NCBI GenBank assembly: GCA_017421025.1 | Contig: JAFQME010000011.1 | Location: forward strand, 1-37,521 | Direction: 5' to 3' | DNA length: 37,521 nucleotides | From: Oscillospiraceae bacterium | GTDB lineage: Bacteria; Bacillota; Clostridia; Oscillospirales; JAAYXM01 | Shown: piece after piece, positions 1 through 6,944 of the stretch | How the letters are laid out: each line of letters starts with the position of its first letter | Numbering within the stretch: position 1 is the first letter of the stretch | The notes under the pieces: model-generated | Database searches by the model: none | What the model was told of the DNA's origin: nothing | The model's input: only the letters and a program-made list of their open reading frames with translations | Position numbers and translations under genes: made by a program

Positions 1-50
1 CGGCCTCTTGAACCCCATTCAAGCGCGCTACCAAGCTGCGCCACACCCGG
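1..50 (-). tRNA. tRNA-Pro(GGG), 5' part, cut by the window edge
   Basis: Read on the minus strand, a cloverleaf starts at 50. It has acceptor strand CCGGGTG, T8, a D-arm GCGC/GCGC with the GG-TA loop, and anticodon stem CTTGA/TCAAG enclosing the 7-base loop ATGGGGT, so the anticodon is GGG (proline). The T-arm and 3' acceptor lie beyond position 1. A strong promoter sits just upstream at 66-94. A second proline tRNA (CGG) occurs at 33498 on the other strand. The isotype call is firm; completeness cannot be judged here. Confidence 0.9.
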
Positions 51-65
51 ATAGAAACCTTGGAT

Positions 66-94
66 AGTATAGCACATTTCTTTTGATCTGTCAA
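66..94 (-). promoter_or_regulatory. sigma-A promoter of tRNA-Pro(GGG)
   Basis: On the minus strand there is a perfect -35 TTGACA (94-89), a 17-nt spacer and a -10 TATACT (71-66), placed 15 nt upstream of the tRNA 5' end at 50. It overlaps the leader of the divergent DUF421 gene. Confidence 0.85.
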
Positions 95-115
95 AACTTT
101 TCTTTGGAGGTAGGA

Positions 116-760
116 ATGATTATCACACTCATCCGCACCGTGATTCTGTACCTTGTGGTTGTTTTGATCTTGAGAATTATGGGAAAACGCCAAATTGGCG
201 AACTTTCTCCGGCAGAACTTACAATTACAATTTTAATTTCAGAACTTGCCGCAATTCCGATGCAAGACAACGCAATTCCCCTGCTCCACGGAATCGTTCC
301 AATTTTAACACTTTTGGCAATCGAGCTGATCGTATCCACACTCTCGCTCAAAAGCCGTTTTTTACGCAAAATCATTGTTGGAAACGCAAGTGTACTCATT
401 GAGAACGGAACGATCAACCAAGAAGAAATGCACCGCTTACGGTTGAATCTGGACGAGTTATTAGAGGAGTTGCGTTTATGCGGGCACCAAAGCATCTCCA
501 CAGTTGAGATCGCAATTTTGGAGGCAAACGGAAAACTCAGTGTGTTTCCGACAGATCCACCGCAGTCGAGCGGCCTCCCGGTGACATTAATTTCAGACGG
601 GAAGTTGATTCCCGCCGCTCTCTGCCGTGCAAACAAAGACAAAGACTGGGTAATGAAGCAAGTAAAGAAACACCATCTCAAAGATCCAGCGCAAGTTTTC
701 TTGCTTCAACTGGACGAAGATGGTACTTTGACCTGTGTTCCAAAATCAAAATACCTTTAG
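116..760 (+). CDS. DUF421 (YetF-like) membrane protein
   Basis: This 214-residue protein has two to three N-terminal transmembrane segments followed by a soluble alpha/beta domain of the DUF421/YetF type. Family hallmarks visible are the early RIMGKRQIGELSP-like stretch after the first helix, the ISELAAIPM segment, and a C-terminal part with the NLDELLEELR and STVEIAILEANG stretches. The start at 116 is chosen because GGAGG (106-110) precedes it at normal spacing; an upstream in-frame ATG at 83 has no ribosome binding site. The next gene starts 9 nt after its stop and encodes DUF4363, a pairing common in Clostridia. The molecular function of DUF421 is unsettled; a role in envelope or spore-membrane physiology is only inferred. 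Confidence 0.88.
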   Translation: MIITLIRTVILYLVVVLILRIMGKRQIGELSPAELTITILISELAAIPMQDNAIPLLHGIVPILTLLAIELIVSTLSLKSRFLRKIIVGNASVLIENGTINQEEMHRLRLNLDELLEELRLCGHQSISTVEIAILEANGKLSVFPTDPPQSSGLPVTLISDGKLIPAALCRANKDKDWVMKQVKKHHLKDPAQVFLLQLDEDGTLTCVPKSKYL

Positions 761-769
761 GAGATTCCA

Positions 770-1150
770 ATGAAAACAACTGTTTTTGCACTCTCGATCC
801 TCACGATCATCCTTGCTGCCGGGATTTGGTTTCACACGTTTTTGACAAATACATGCTCACGTTATGACACAGCACTGAATGTTTGTCTTGCACAAGCGAA
901 GTCAAACCACTGGAATGATGCAATTCAGACCTTAAAAGAACTGAAACTAAATTGGAAGTCGAAGCGGCCGTTCTTTGCCACATTGACCCACCACACCTTA
1001 CTTGACCAAGTTCAAACCGCATTGATCCGCACCGAAGCAGCTGCCATGCAACACGACGGTGCAGAATTCGCACTTGAACACAGTTCACTCAAAGAGGCAA
1101 TTGCGGCACTCAAAGAATCGGACAGCACAAATGTAGCAAATATCTTTTAA
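770..1150 (+). CDS. DUF4363-like membrane-anchored protein
   Basis: This 126-residue protein has one N-terminal hydrophobic segment (about residues 5-25) and a helical extracytoplasmic part. The spacing of Trp and His residues (WNDAIQTLKELKLNW..., then a TLTHHTLL stretch) and the overall size fit DUF4363, which often follows DUF421 genes. It begins 9 nt after the DUF421 stop, so the two are almost certainly co-transcribed. Its TAA stop overlaps the stop of the convergent nrdR gene within the sequence TTAA. Function is unknown. The family assignment rests on size, topology and neighbour rather than on a search. Confidence 0.75.
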   Translation: MKTTVFALSILTIILAAGIWFHTFLTNTCSRYDTALNVCLAQAKSNHWNDAIQTLKELKLNWKSKRPFFATLTHHTLLDQVQTALIRTEAAAMQHDGAEFALEHSSLKEAIAALKESDSTNVANIF

Positions 1151-1602
1151 TCTCCGGTACGCAAACGATTGAGTTCGACAAGGAAAGAATCCACATCTTC
1201 AAACGAGCGATAGACCGAGACAAATCGGACATATGCAACCTGATCGATTGCCTTGAGGCGTTTCATAATGAGTTCGCCGATGGTACTGGTCGGAATCTCA
1301 CGTTCCATGGAATTGAGCAAATACTGCTCCACCTCATCCGCAACCGACTCCAATGCATGAAGCGGAACCGGTCGTTTTTCGCACGCACGGAAGAGACCGT
1401 TGAGCAACTTTTGTTTGTCAAACGGCTGACGGCTACCGTCTTTTTTCACGACGTAAAACGGCATATGCTCTACGACTTCATACGTCGTGAATCTTTTTTT
1501 ACACGACAAGCACTCTCTACGACGGCGGATACTGGTTCCTTCATCGGTCGGGCGTGTGTCTATGACCTTACTTTCCAGATGGTTGCAAAACGGACAAATC
1601 AT
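1147..1602 (-). CDS. nrdR: transcriptional repressor NrdR
   Basis: The 151-residue protein is the usual NrdR length. The N-terminal zinc ribbon has two Cys-x2-Cys pairs (CPFC near residue 3 and CLSC near residue 31), with the RRRRECLSC and RFTTYE signature between and after them. An ATP-cone domain follows (VVKKDGSRQPFDKQKL onward), which senses ATP/dATP and controls repression of ribonucleotide reductase genes. The ATG at 1602 is the start because the zinc ribbon begins there; reading further upstream gives non-family sequence that overlaps the preceding gene in another frame. It lies 22 nt downstream of the DUF6514-like gene and probably shares its promoter. Its stop overlaps the convergent DUF4363 stop. 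Confidence 0.95.
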   Translation of the reverse strand: MICPFCNHLESKVIDTRPTDEGTSIRRRRECLSCKKRFTTYEVVEHMPFYVVKKDGSRQPFDKQKLLNGLFRACEKRPVPLHALESVADEVEQYLLNSMEREIPTSTIGELIMKRLKAIDQVAYVRFVSVYRSFEDVDSFLVELNRLRTGD

Positions 1603-1624
1603 GTTTAGCACCTCAATTCCTGAT

Positions 1625-1888
1625 TTAGATACGTGCGGCCCGATAGTCCTCCAAAATATCGTGAACTGTGGCAGACGTAACACTACATGTAGATAATACC
1701 ATAACCAGATGCTGAATTTCAAGCAAATTTCCGGTAATCTCCGGAATTTCGGTTGTTCTTTCGGGAGAAATGCGTGTTTCACGCAGGCGCAGACCATAAT
1801 TCTTTCGCATGCGGTCCTCGATCACCTCATAAACGATGCTGATACAATCACCGTTTTCTGTTTTGATTTCACGAGTAATCGGATTCAT
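1625..1888 (-). CDS. small DUF6514-like protein
   Basis: An 87-residue acidic soluble protein. The pattern MNPITREI... (a beta-strand start), YGLRLRE in the middle, and a C-terminal ITGN...L...CSVTSATVHDILEDY helix resembles the small clostridial family DUF6514, whose members end in a similar HLxDIxEDF stretch. The start at 1888 has a strong AAGGGGTG site, but that site sits in the loop, and the ATG in the 3' arm, of a perfect 17-bp inverted repeat (1876-1923). It is followed after 22 nt by nrdR, suggesting one transcript. No function is known; the family name is from memory and moderately sure. Confidence 0.65.
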   Translation of the reverse strand: MNPITREIKTENGDCISIVYEVIEDRMRKNYGLRLRETRISPERTTEIPEITGNLLEIQHLVMVLSTCSVTSATVHDILEDYRAARI

Positions 1889-1923
1889 AAAATCACCCCT
1901 TCATGTTTTTATGAATCCGATTA
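1876..1923 (-). promoter_or_regulatory. perfect 17-bp inverted repeat over the -10, RBS and start codon of the DUF6514-nrdR unit
   Basis: Arms at 1876-1892 and 1907-1923 are exact reverse complements (17 of 17), with a 14-nt spacer at 1893-1906. On the minus strand the upstream arm begins inside a -10 hexamer TATAAT (1925-1920). The spacer carries the ribosome binding site AAGGGGTG, and the downstream arm contains the ATG (1888-1886). It can act as a dimeric-repressor operator in DNA, or as an mRNA hairpin that buries the start codon. Neither role is proven. Confidence 0.8.
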
Positions 1924-1994
1924 TAATACCACTTTTTGATTTTGAAAAGAAAAATTTTTCGAGCGAAATCTCCAAAATTTTAACTACAATCGAC

Positions 1995-2795
1995 TTAAAT
2001 TCGACCCATTTCGACCGTAAGAAAGTCTTTTGCCGTCAAAAACTCTGAATCATCGCTAAAATCCCGACTGTAGACCTCAATCAGTAAAGAATTTGAATAT
2101 CCAATTTTTTCCAAATATCCAAAAAATTGGTGATAATTAAATTCGCCTTGGCCCGGAAGCAAAGACGTTTTTTCTGCTTTTCCATCACTGATATGAAGAT
2201 TCAGCAGACGATCCCCCATTGCATCTGCGTATTCCTGCCATGGAACATTCACACGACGCGCCTGTTTTAAGTCCAGCGTGAAACCGATTTTATCCCCGAG
2301 ATTATCATGCAGAGCACGGATATAGTTTGGGTCGGAAGACGCACACCATGAAACATTCTCCTGCGTAACTATGATTCCATGCTGCTTCGCCGCTTCCGCC
2401 AGGCGAAACAGCACCTCACAGTGGTGCTCCACAGATGTTCCGCCAAAACCCACTTGACCTGGAGTTCGCTCGCCATGGAATGTGAAATACTCTGCGCCAA
2501 GGATGGCTGCTGCTTCAAAATAACGGTGATAGATATCAATTGCATCATTCACACGGCGACTATATCCGCTAAAAAAGTACAAACTCTCAAAAGCTGCGGT
2601 ATAGGAATGGAGTGAAACGACATCCACGCCACCGTCATTCAGCTTTTTTCGCATGTTTTTGCAAAAGGTTGGATGATATTCACTTTCTGTGTTCACAAAA
2701 ATTTCTGCTTTCGGAAATCCGAGAGCAATCAAACGGTCAACCGCATTTTCGACGGGCAACGGATAAAAGCACGCACTTGAGACACCAATTTCCAT
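1995..2795 (-). CDS. sugar phosphate isomerase/epimerase, xylose-isomerase-like TIM barrel
   Basis: The 266-residue protein fits the AP-endonuclease-2/xylose-isomerase TIM-barrel superfamily. Strand-end acidic and His residues expected to hold the metal are visible in order: a Glu in the VTQENVSW stretch, an Asp in FTLDLKQA, a His in NLHISDG, and a late Glu in LIEVYS. Such proteins isomerise or epimerise sugars or inositols, but the substrate cannot be read from sequence. The ATG at 2795 follows GAGAGGG at good spacing; an in-frame GTG at 2807 lies in the ribosome binding site itself. It stands alone, divergent from a small membrane protein gene, so context gives no pathway. Confidence 0.85.
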   Translation of the reverse strand: MEIGVSSACFYPLPVENAVDRLIALGFPKAEIFVNTESEYHPTFCKNMRKKLNDGGVDVVSLHSYTAAFESLYFFSGYSRRVNDAIDIYHRYFEAAAILGAEYFTFHGERTPGQVGFGGTSVEHHCEVLFRLAEAAKQHGIIVTQENVSWCASSDPNYIRALHDNLGDKIGFTLDLKQARRVNVPWQEYADAMGDRLLNLHISDGKAEKTSLLPGQGEFNYHQFFGYLEKIGYSNSLLIEVYSRDFSDDSEFLTAKDFLTVEMGRI

Positions 2796-2872
2796 ATTCC
2801 CTCTCACCTACCAAATTCTTTGAATTGTGTCACACCGCTCAATGTGATACCATAAAAGCGGAGGGACTTGTG

Positions 2873-3118
2873 ATGTTACATATTATAACACAGTTTTTGA
2901 AAAAGCAAAACCCGGTATATTTGATTTTAAGGTTTGGTCTTTCTTATGCCGGAATTCTTGCAATTTGTGCGATTGTTCTGATTCGTTCAGGACCGCAATT
3001 TACTCTATTTTATGGTCACCGGATCGAGTGGTTACTGGTTTCCGCCATCACTGCTGTTTTGCAAACCTTGATCGGGGCTTGGTTTTTAAGCAAAATGGAA
3101 AAGACGGGTTCAAAATGA
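2873..3118 (+). CDS. small two-helix membrane protein of unknown function
   Basis: An 81-residue protein with two predicted membrane segments (about residues 17-38 and 52-73) joined by a short polar loop, ending in KMEKTGSK. The ATG at 2873 has GGAGGG about 8 nt upstream. The open frame continues further upstream (to 2612), but that part overlaps the divergent isomerase gene and lacks a start signal, so it is not taken. The stop codon lies inside the loop-proximal part of the terminator hairpin at 3103-3125. I do not recognise the family. Confidence 0.7.
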   Translation: MLHIITQFLKKQNPVYLILRFGLSYAGILAICAIVLIRSGPQFTLFYGHRIEWLLVSAITAVLQTLIGAWFLSKMEKTGSK

Positions 3119-3129
3119 ACCCGTCTTTT
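3103..3129. terminator. bidirectional rho-independent terminator between the small membrane protein gene and secF
   Basis: A perfect 10-bp stem, GACGGGTTCA (3103-3112) and TGAACCCGTC (3116-3125), has a 3-nt loop and a T-run on the plus side (3124-3129). A shorter T-run on the minus side lets it also end the secDF transcript. The stop codon of the plus-strand gene (3116-3118) is part of the stem. Confidence 0.9.
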
Positions 3130-3139
3130 AATGTTTTGT

Positions 3140-4075
3140 TTATACCTTCTTGCCCTTGCGGTACATCTTTGCCCACAAAGAACCGGAAAGGAAAACGGAA
3201 GAATACAAACCTGCAACGATACCGACAACAAGCGGAAGTGCAAAGTTCTGCAGGGACGGAACACCGAGAATCAACACCATAAGGATGGTGAATAAGGTGG
3301 TAAGAGTGGTGTTCACGCTACGACCCATCGACTGCCAAACGCTGATGTTGACAATGTCATCAAAACTGTTCTTACGGAGAAGTTTTCTGTTCTCACGAAT
3401 ACGGTCAAACACAACGATGGTTGCGTTGATGGAATAACCGAGGATTGTGAGGATTGCTGCAATGAAAGTCATGTTAAGCGGAATCTGGAAAATAACGTAT
3501 GCACTCAGCATAACAAGAACGTCATGGATCAAAGCCAAAACAGCTGCAATACCGGAGCGGAAGTCAAAGCGGATGGTGATGTAGACCAACATGAGAAGGA
3601 TTGCAACAAATGCAGCAGTGATTGCAGCATTACGCAAATCATTACTCATAACCGGGTCAACATTGTCAACCGCAAGCAAGTCAGAAGTGGAGCCTTCAGC
3701 AGAACCGTCGCTCAAGCTATACTTTTCAACAAGAGCTGCAAACACAGCATCACGGGTCTGGGTGTCCAAAGTTTTGGTCTTGATGATAACCTGAGTATCA
3801 CCCTCGCCGGACTTCTGAATGGAAGAAACGGGCTCACCGGTCACGCCCTTAACCACGTCTGCGATTCCATCAAGAGCTGCTTTGTCGAGCTGCTGATGCA
3901 TTTCAACATTCATCATGGTACCACCGACAAAGTCGATATCATAATTAAACAGGTTCACACCAAATGGGAGCAGGATCATGGAAACAAGACCGACCAGGCA
4001 AAAGATGATGCCGATCGTGCCGAACAGCGGAAGCTTATTCGGAATGTGCAATTTTTCACTCATTTTCTGAAACAT
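3140..4075 (-). CDS. secF: protein translocase subunit SecF
   Basis: This 311-residue protein is of normal SecF length. It has a cytoplasmic N-terminus, a first membrane helix (about 18-40), then the DFVGGT motif (about residues 48-53) that marks the SecD/SecF family. A periplasmic-type loop domain follows, then five C-terminal helices with the VFDRIRENR stretch typical of helix 5. With SecD it forms the proton-driven accessory complex of the SecYEG translocon. The ATG at 4075 follows AAGGGAGGG. It lies 14 nt after secD and ends at the bidirectional terminator. SecD and SecF are separate here, unlike the fused protein of Bacillus. Confidence 0.96.
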   Translation of the reverse strand: MFQKMSEKLHIPNKLPLFGTIGIIFCLVGLVSMILLPFGVNLFNYDIDFVGGTMMNVEMHQQLDKAALDGIADVVKGVTGEPVSSIQKSGEGDTQVIIKTKTLDTQTRDAVFAALVEKYSLSDGSAEGSTSDLLAVDNVDPVMSNDLRNAAITAAFVAILLMLVYITIRFDFRSGIAAVLALIHDVLVMLSAYVIFQIPLNMTFIAAILTILGYSINATIVVFDRIRENRKLLRKNSFDDIVNISVWQSMGRSVNTTLTTLFTILMVLILGVPSLQNFALPLVVGIVAGLYSSVFLSGSLWAKMYRKGKKV

Positions 4076-4089
4076 CTTTCTGCCCTCCC

Positions 4090-5391
4090 TTATGCGCCGA
4101 ATGCCTTCAGCGATTTAATGTTCATACCGACCAACTGCTTGAGCAGGAAACGGCTGACGACAAGCACGGTGAACATGGAAACGATAACGCCCAAGCCCAA
4201 AGTGATTGCAAAGCCACGGATGGTACCGGTACCAAGCAGGTACAGAACAACCGCTGCGATCATGGTGGTGATGTTGGAGTCCAAAATTGCGGTGAACGCA
4301 CGCTTGTAACCCGCATCAACACTTGCACGGATGGTTTTACCGAGACGAAGTTCTTCTTTGACACGCTCAAAGATGATGACGTTTGCATCAACTGCCATAC
4401 CAATCGACAGGATGATACCTGCCATACCCGGCAAGGACAAGTTCACGCCAAGAAGTGCCATGACGATGACCATGAGTGCTGCGTAGAAGATGAGCGCAAG
4501 GTCAGCAACAATGCCCGGAACACGATAAACGATGAGCATAAAGAGCAGAACCAGGATCAAACCGATAAGACCTGCAAGCAAGCTCTTGGAGAGTGCTTCC
4601 TCACCCAAGGTTGCACCGACGGTACGGAGTTCGACATCCTTGAGGTTAAACGGCAAGCGACCGGAATTGATGATTGCTGCCAAATCCTTTGCATACTCAG
4701 CCGGAGAGTTCTTGTCATCGCCTGCGCCGACGGTGATGGTGACTTCAGCGGTGTTGATACCGGTGGTCTTATACTCTTCACCGACGAACGGAGTGCTCTG
4801 AACTTCGCCGTCAAGCTGAATTGCAATGAAGTTCTTCTGATCTGCTGCACGGTTCGCTGCTGCACGAGTTGCTTCGGTAAACTTTGCAACTGCGTCGTTG
4901 CTAAGTTTGAGAGCGATGTAGTGCTGGCTGATGCCGCCCTGCTCCAACTGACCGTATTCAGCTTTTGCGCTTTCGATGTCATTACCGCTTAAAACAACGT
5001 TGCCGTCTGCATCTGCAAACTCAAGCAGTGCGGTTTTACCAAGCATCTGGACTGCTTCTTCCGGATCATTGACTGCCGGAATTTCGACCATAACACGCTT
5101 GTCGCCGACCAACTGAACAGTTGCCTCAGAATAATTGAGACTATCCAAGCGGCGCTGCAGAACAGTCTGTACGGTTGCCATGTCGTCCTCCAGATTGGAC
5201 ATATCATAGTCCTCACCGATCTGTGCTTCGAATGTGATACTCGATCCGCCTTTCAGATCAAGGCCTTGCTTGATTCCTTCTGCGGCACTCGGGATCTTAA
5301 AGTTTCCGACCTGGAAGCCGAAAACAGTGATGCTGCAAAGCAGTGCCAGAACGAGGATCGAAGCAAGAAAAATTCCTACTCTTTTTCCCAT
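4090..5391 (-). CDS. secD: protein translocase subunit SecD
   Basis: A 433-residue SecD. The first membrane helix is at about 4-24, followed by LDLKGGSSITFEA, the family's LGLDLRGG-like motif. A large extracellular domain follows, then a C-terminal group of helices with GMAVDANVIIFERVKEE and the SNITTMIAAVVLY stretch. It works with the SecF encoded immediately downstream in late steps of protein export. The ATG at 5391 follows AAGGAGG; an in-frame upstream ATG at 5436 would have to read through that site and adds non-family residues. A consensus promoter lies at 5444-5472. Confidence 0.96.
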   Translation of the reverse strand: MGKRVGIFLASILVLALLCSITVFGFQVGNFKIPSAAEGIKQGLDLKGGSSITFEAQIGEDYDMSNLEDDMATVQTVLQRRLDSLNYSEATVQLVGDKRVMVEIPAVNDPEEAVQMLGKTALLEFADADGNVVLSGNDIESAKAEYGQLEQGGISQHYIALKLSNDAVAKFTEATRAAANRAADQKNFIAIQLDGEVQSTPFVGEEYKTTGINTAEVTITVGAGDDKNSPAEYAKDLAAIINSGRLPFNLKDVELRTVGATLGEEALSKSLLAGLIGLILVLLFMLIVYRVPGIVADLALIFYAALMVIVMALLGVNLSLPGMAGIILSIGMAVDANVIIFERVKEELRLGKTIRASVDAGYKRAFTAILDSNITTMIAAVVLYLLGTGTIRGFAITLGLGVIVSMFTVLVVSRFLLKQLVGMNIKSLKAFGA

Positions 5392-5443
5392 GGTTGTTTT
5401 CCTCCTTAGTAATACATTGCGATGTGCAATAAACACTCTGAAT

Positions 5444-5472
5444 ATTATATCCCTTTTTTTGACTCACGTCAA
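5444..5472 (-). promoter_or_regulatory. sigma-A promoter of secDF
   Basis: On the minus strand, -35 TTGACG (5472-5467), a 17-nt spacer and a perfect -10 TATAAT (5449-5444) lie 52 nt upstream of the secD start. The -35 falls in a small inverted repeat TTGAC-N4-GTCAA, and the leader carries ATTGC-N5-GCAAT, which may form a minor hairpin. Confidence 0.85.
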
Positions 5473-5484
5473 CTAAATATTGTG

Positions 5485-6915
5485 TTAAACTTTCAAATTT
5501 GCCTCAAAATCCACATCATCAAGATACGGAGCGATTGCAGGCTTCACTTCGTTTTCGATGAACTCACCCACCTGTTCAGCACTGCGACCAATGAAATCAC
5601 GCGGATCGAGGTGTGCCCGGATCTCTGCTTCGCTTAAACCAAACATCGGATCATTTGCAATCCGCTCGATCAAGTCGTTATCCAATCCTTCTTCTTTCAC
5701 ACGCTTTCCTGCCGCAATGGAGTGAGTACGGATACGCTCGTGAAGTTCCTGACGGTCGCCGCCTTTTTTGACTGCACCCATCATGATATTCTCAGATGCC
5801 ATAAACGGCAGCTCACTCATAACACGCTTTGCAATGACCTTGGGATAGACTACAATTCCATTTGCAATGTTGAGATAGATATTGAGGATTGCATCAATTG
5901 CAAGGAATGCCTCCGGCACCGAGATGCGCTTATTTGCCGAGTCATCCAAAGTTCTTTCGAACCACTGGCAAGAAGCGGTAATTGCCGGATTGAGCGCATC
6001 CACCATGACATAACGTGCCAGCGAACAGATTCGTTCACTACGCATGGGGTTGCGTTTATACGGCATTGCAGAGGAACCAATCTGTTTGGTCTCAAACGGT
6101 TCTTCCAGTTCTTTGAGGTTGGAGAGCAAACGCAAATCGGTTGCAAACTTGGACGCACTCTGAGCAATTCCGGACAGAGTGGACAAAATCTGCGAATCCA
6201 ACTTACGGGAATAAGTCTGACCGGAAACCGCAAAACAAGACTTAAAGCCCATTTCCTCTGCGATCAAATCTTCCAGTTTCTTGACCTTTTCATGGTCACC
6301 ATCAAACAGTTCAAGGAAACTTGCCTGCGTGCCGGTAGTGCCTTTTGATCCAAGCAGACGCATATTTGCAATTCGGTATTCCACTTCGTTGAGATCCATC
6401 AGGAGTTCCTGAATCCAAAGCGTTGCACGCTTGCCAACCGAGGTCAGCTGTGCCGGCTGATAATGCGTAAAGCCCAAAGTCGGCATATCTTTATACTGCT
6501 CAGCAAATTTGGAAAGTGCTGCAATCACACTGACCAAACGCTTGCGCACAAGTTTTAACCCTTCGTCCATCAAAATGACATCGGTATTATCGCCAACATA
6601 GCAGCTGGTTGCACCGAGATGAATGATGGGTTTTGCTTTCGGGCACTGCTCGCCAAATGCATGAACGTGAGCCATGACATCGTGACGCACTTCTTTTTCA
6701 CGGCGTGCCGCAGTTTCATAATCAACTTCATCGCAATGTGCGACCATTTCATCGATTTGTTCCTGGGTAATCGGAAGTCCGAGTTCTTTCTCTGCACGGG
6801 CAAGTGCAATCCACAACTTATGCCAAGTGGTGAATTTCTTATCCGGTGAGAAGAGATACAACATTTCTTCACTTGCATAACGGGATGCAAGCGGAGACTG
6901 GTATTGATTGTTCAT
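5485..6915 (-). CDS. purB: adenylosuccinate lyase
   Basis: This 476-residue enzyme of the fumarase/aspartase superfamily cleaves SAICAR and adenylosuccinate, with release of fumarate, in purine synthesis. The signature loop GSSAMPYKRNP is at residues 280-290 and holds the catalytic Ser. The general His region TLGFTHYQPAQ is at about 147-156, and HLGATSCYVGDN at about 99-110. The length and C-terminal helical domain are normal. It lies 29 nt downstream of the aspartate aminotransferase gene on the same strand, so the two are likely co-transcribed. Aspartate made by that enzyme is a substrate two steps earlier in the purine route, a plausible link. Confidence 0.96.
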   Translation of the reverse strand: MNNQYQSPLASRYASEEMLYLFSPDKKFTTWHKLWIALARAEKELGLPITQEQIDEMVAHCDEVDYETAARREKEVRHDVMAHVHAFGEQCPKAKPIIHLGATSCYVGDNTDVILMDEGLKLVRKRLVSVIAALSKFAEQYKDMPTLGFTHYQPAQLTSVGKRATLWIQELLMDLNEVEYRIANMRLLGSKGTTGTQASFLELFDGDHEKVKKLEDLIAEEMGFKSCFAVSGQTYSRKLDSQILSTLSGIAQSASKFATDLRLLSNLKELEEPFETKQIGSSAMPYKRNPMRSERICSLARYVMVDALNPAITASCQWFERTLDDSANKRISVPEAFLAIDAILNIYLNIANGIVVYPKVIAKRVMSELPFMASENIMMGAVKKGGDRQELHERIRTHSIAAGKRVKEEGLDNDLIERIANDPMFGLSEAEIRAHLDPRDFIGRSAEQVGEFIENEVKPAIAPYLDDVDFEANLKV

Positions 6916-6944
6916 ACAGAGAAACTCCTTTCGTAAACAACAGA

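Noticed and set aside
1876..1923. NrdR box in the palindrome before DUF6514-nrdR
   Set aside because: NrdR boxes are about 16-bp AT-rich motifs of another pattern, usually in tandem; the arms here do not match what I know of them.
3524..4309. Long open frame (261 codons) on the plus strand opposite secF and secD
   Set aside because: Lies wholly antisense to two well-supported genes, shows no family pattern and has no ribosome binding site; it arises from the codon usage of the opposite strand.
5455..5475. TTGAC-N4-GTCAA before secD as a terminator of purB
   Set aside because: On the minus strand it is followed by an A-run, not T; it coincides with the -35 of the secDF promoter.
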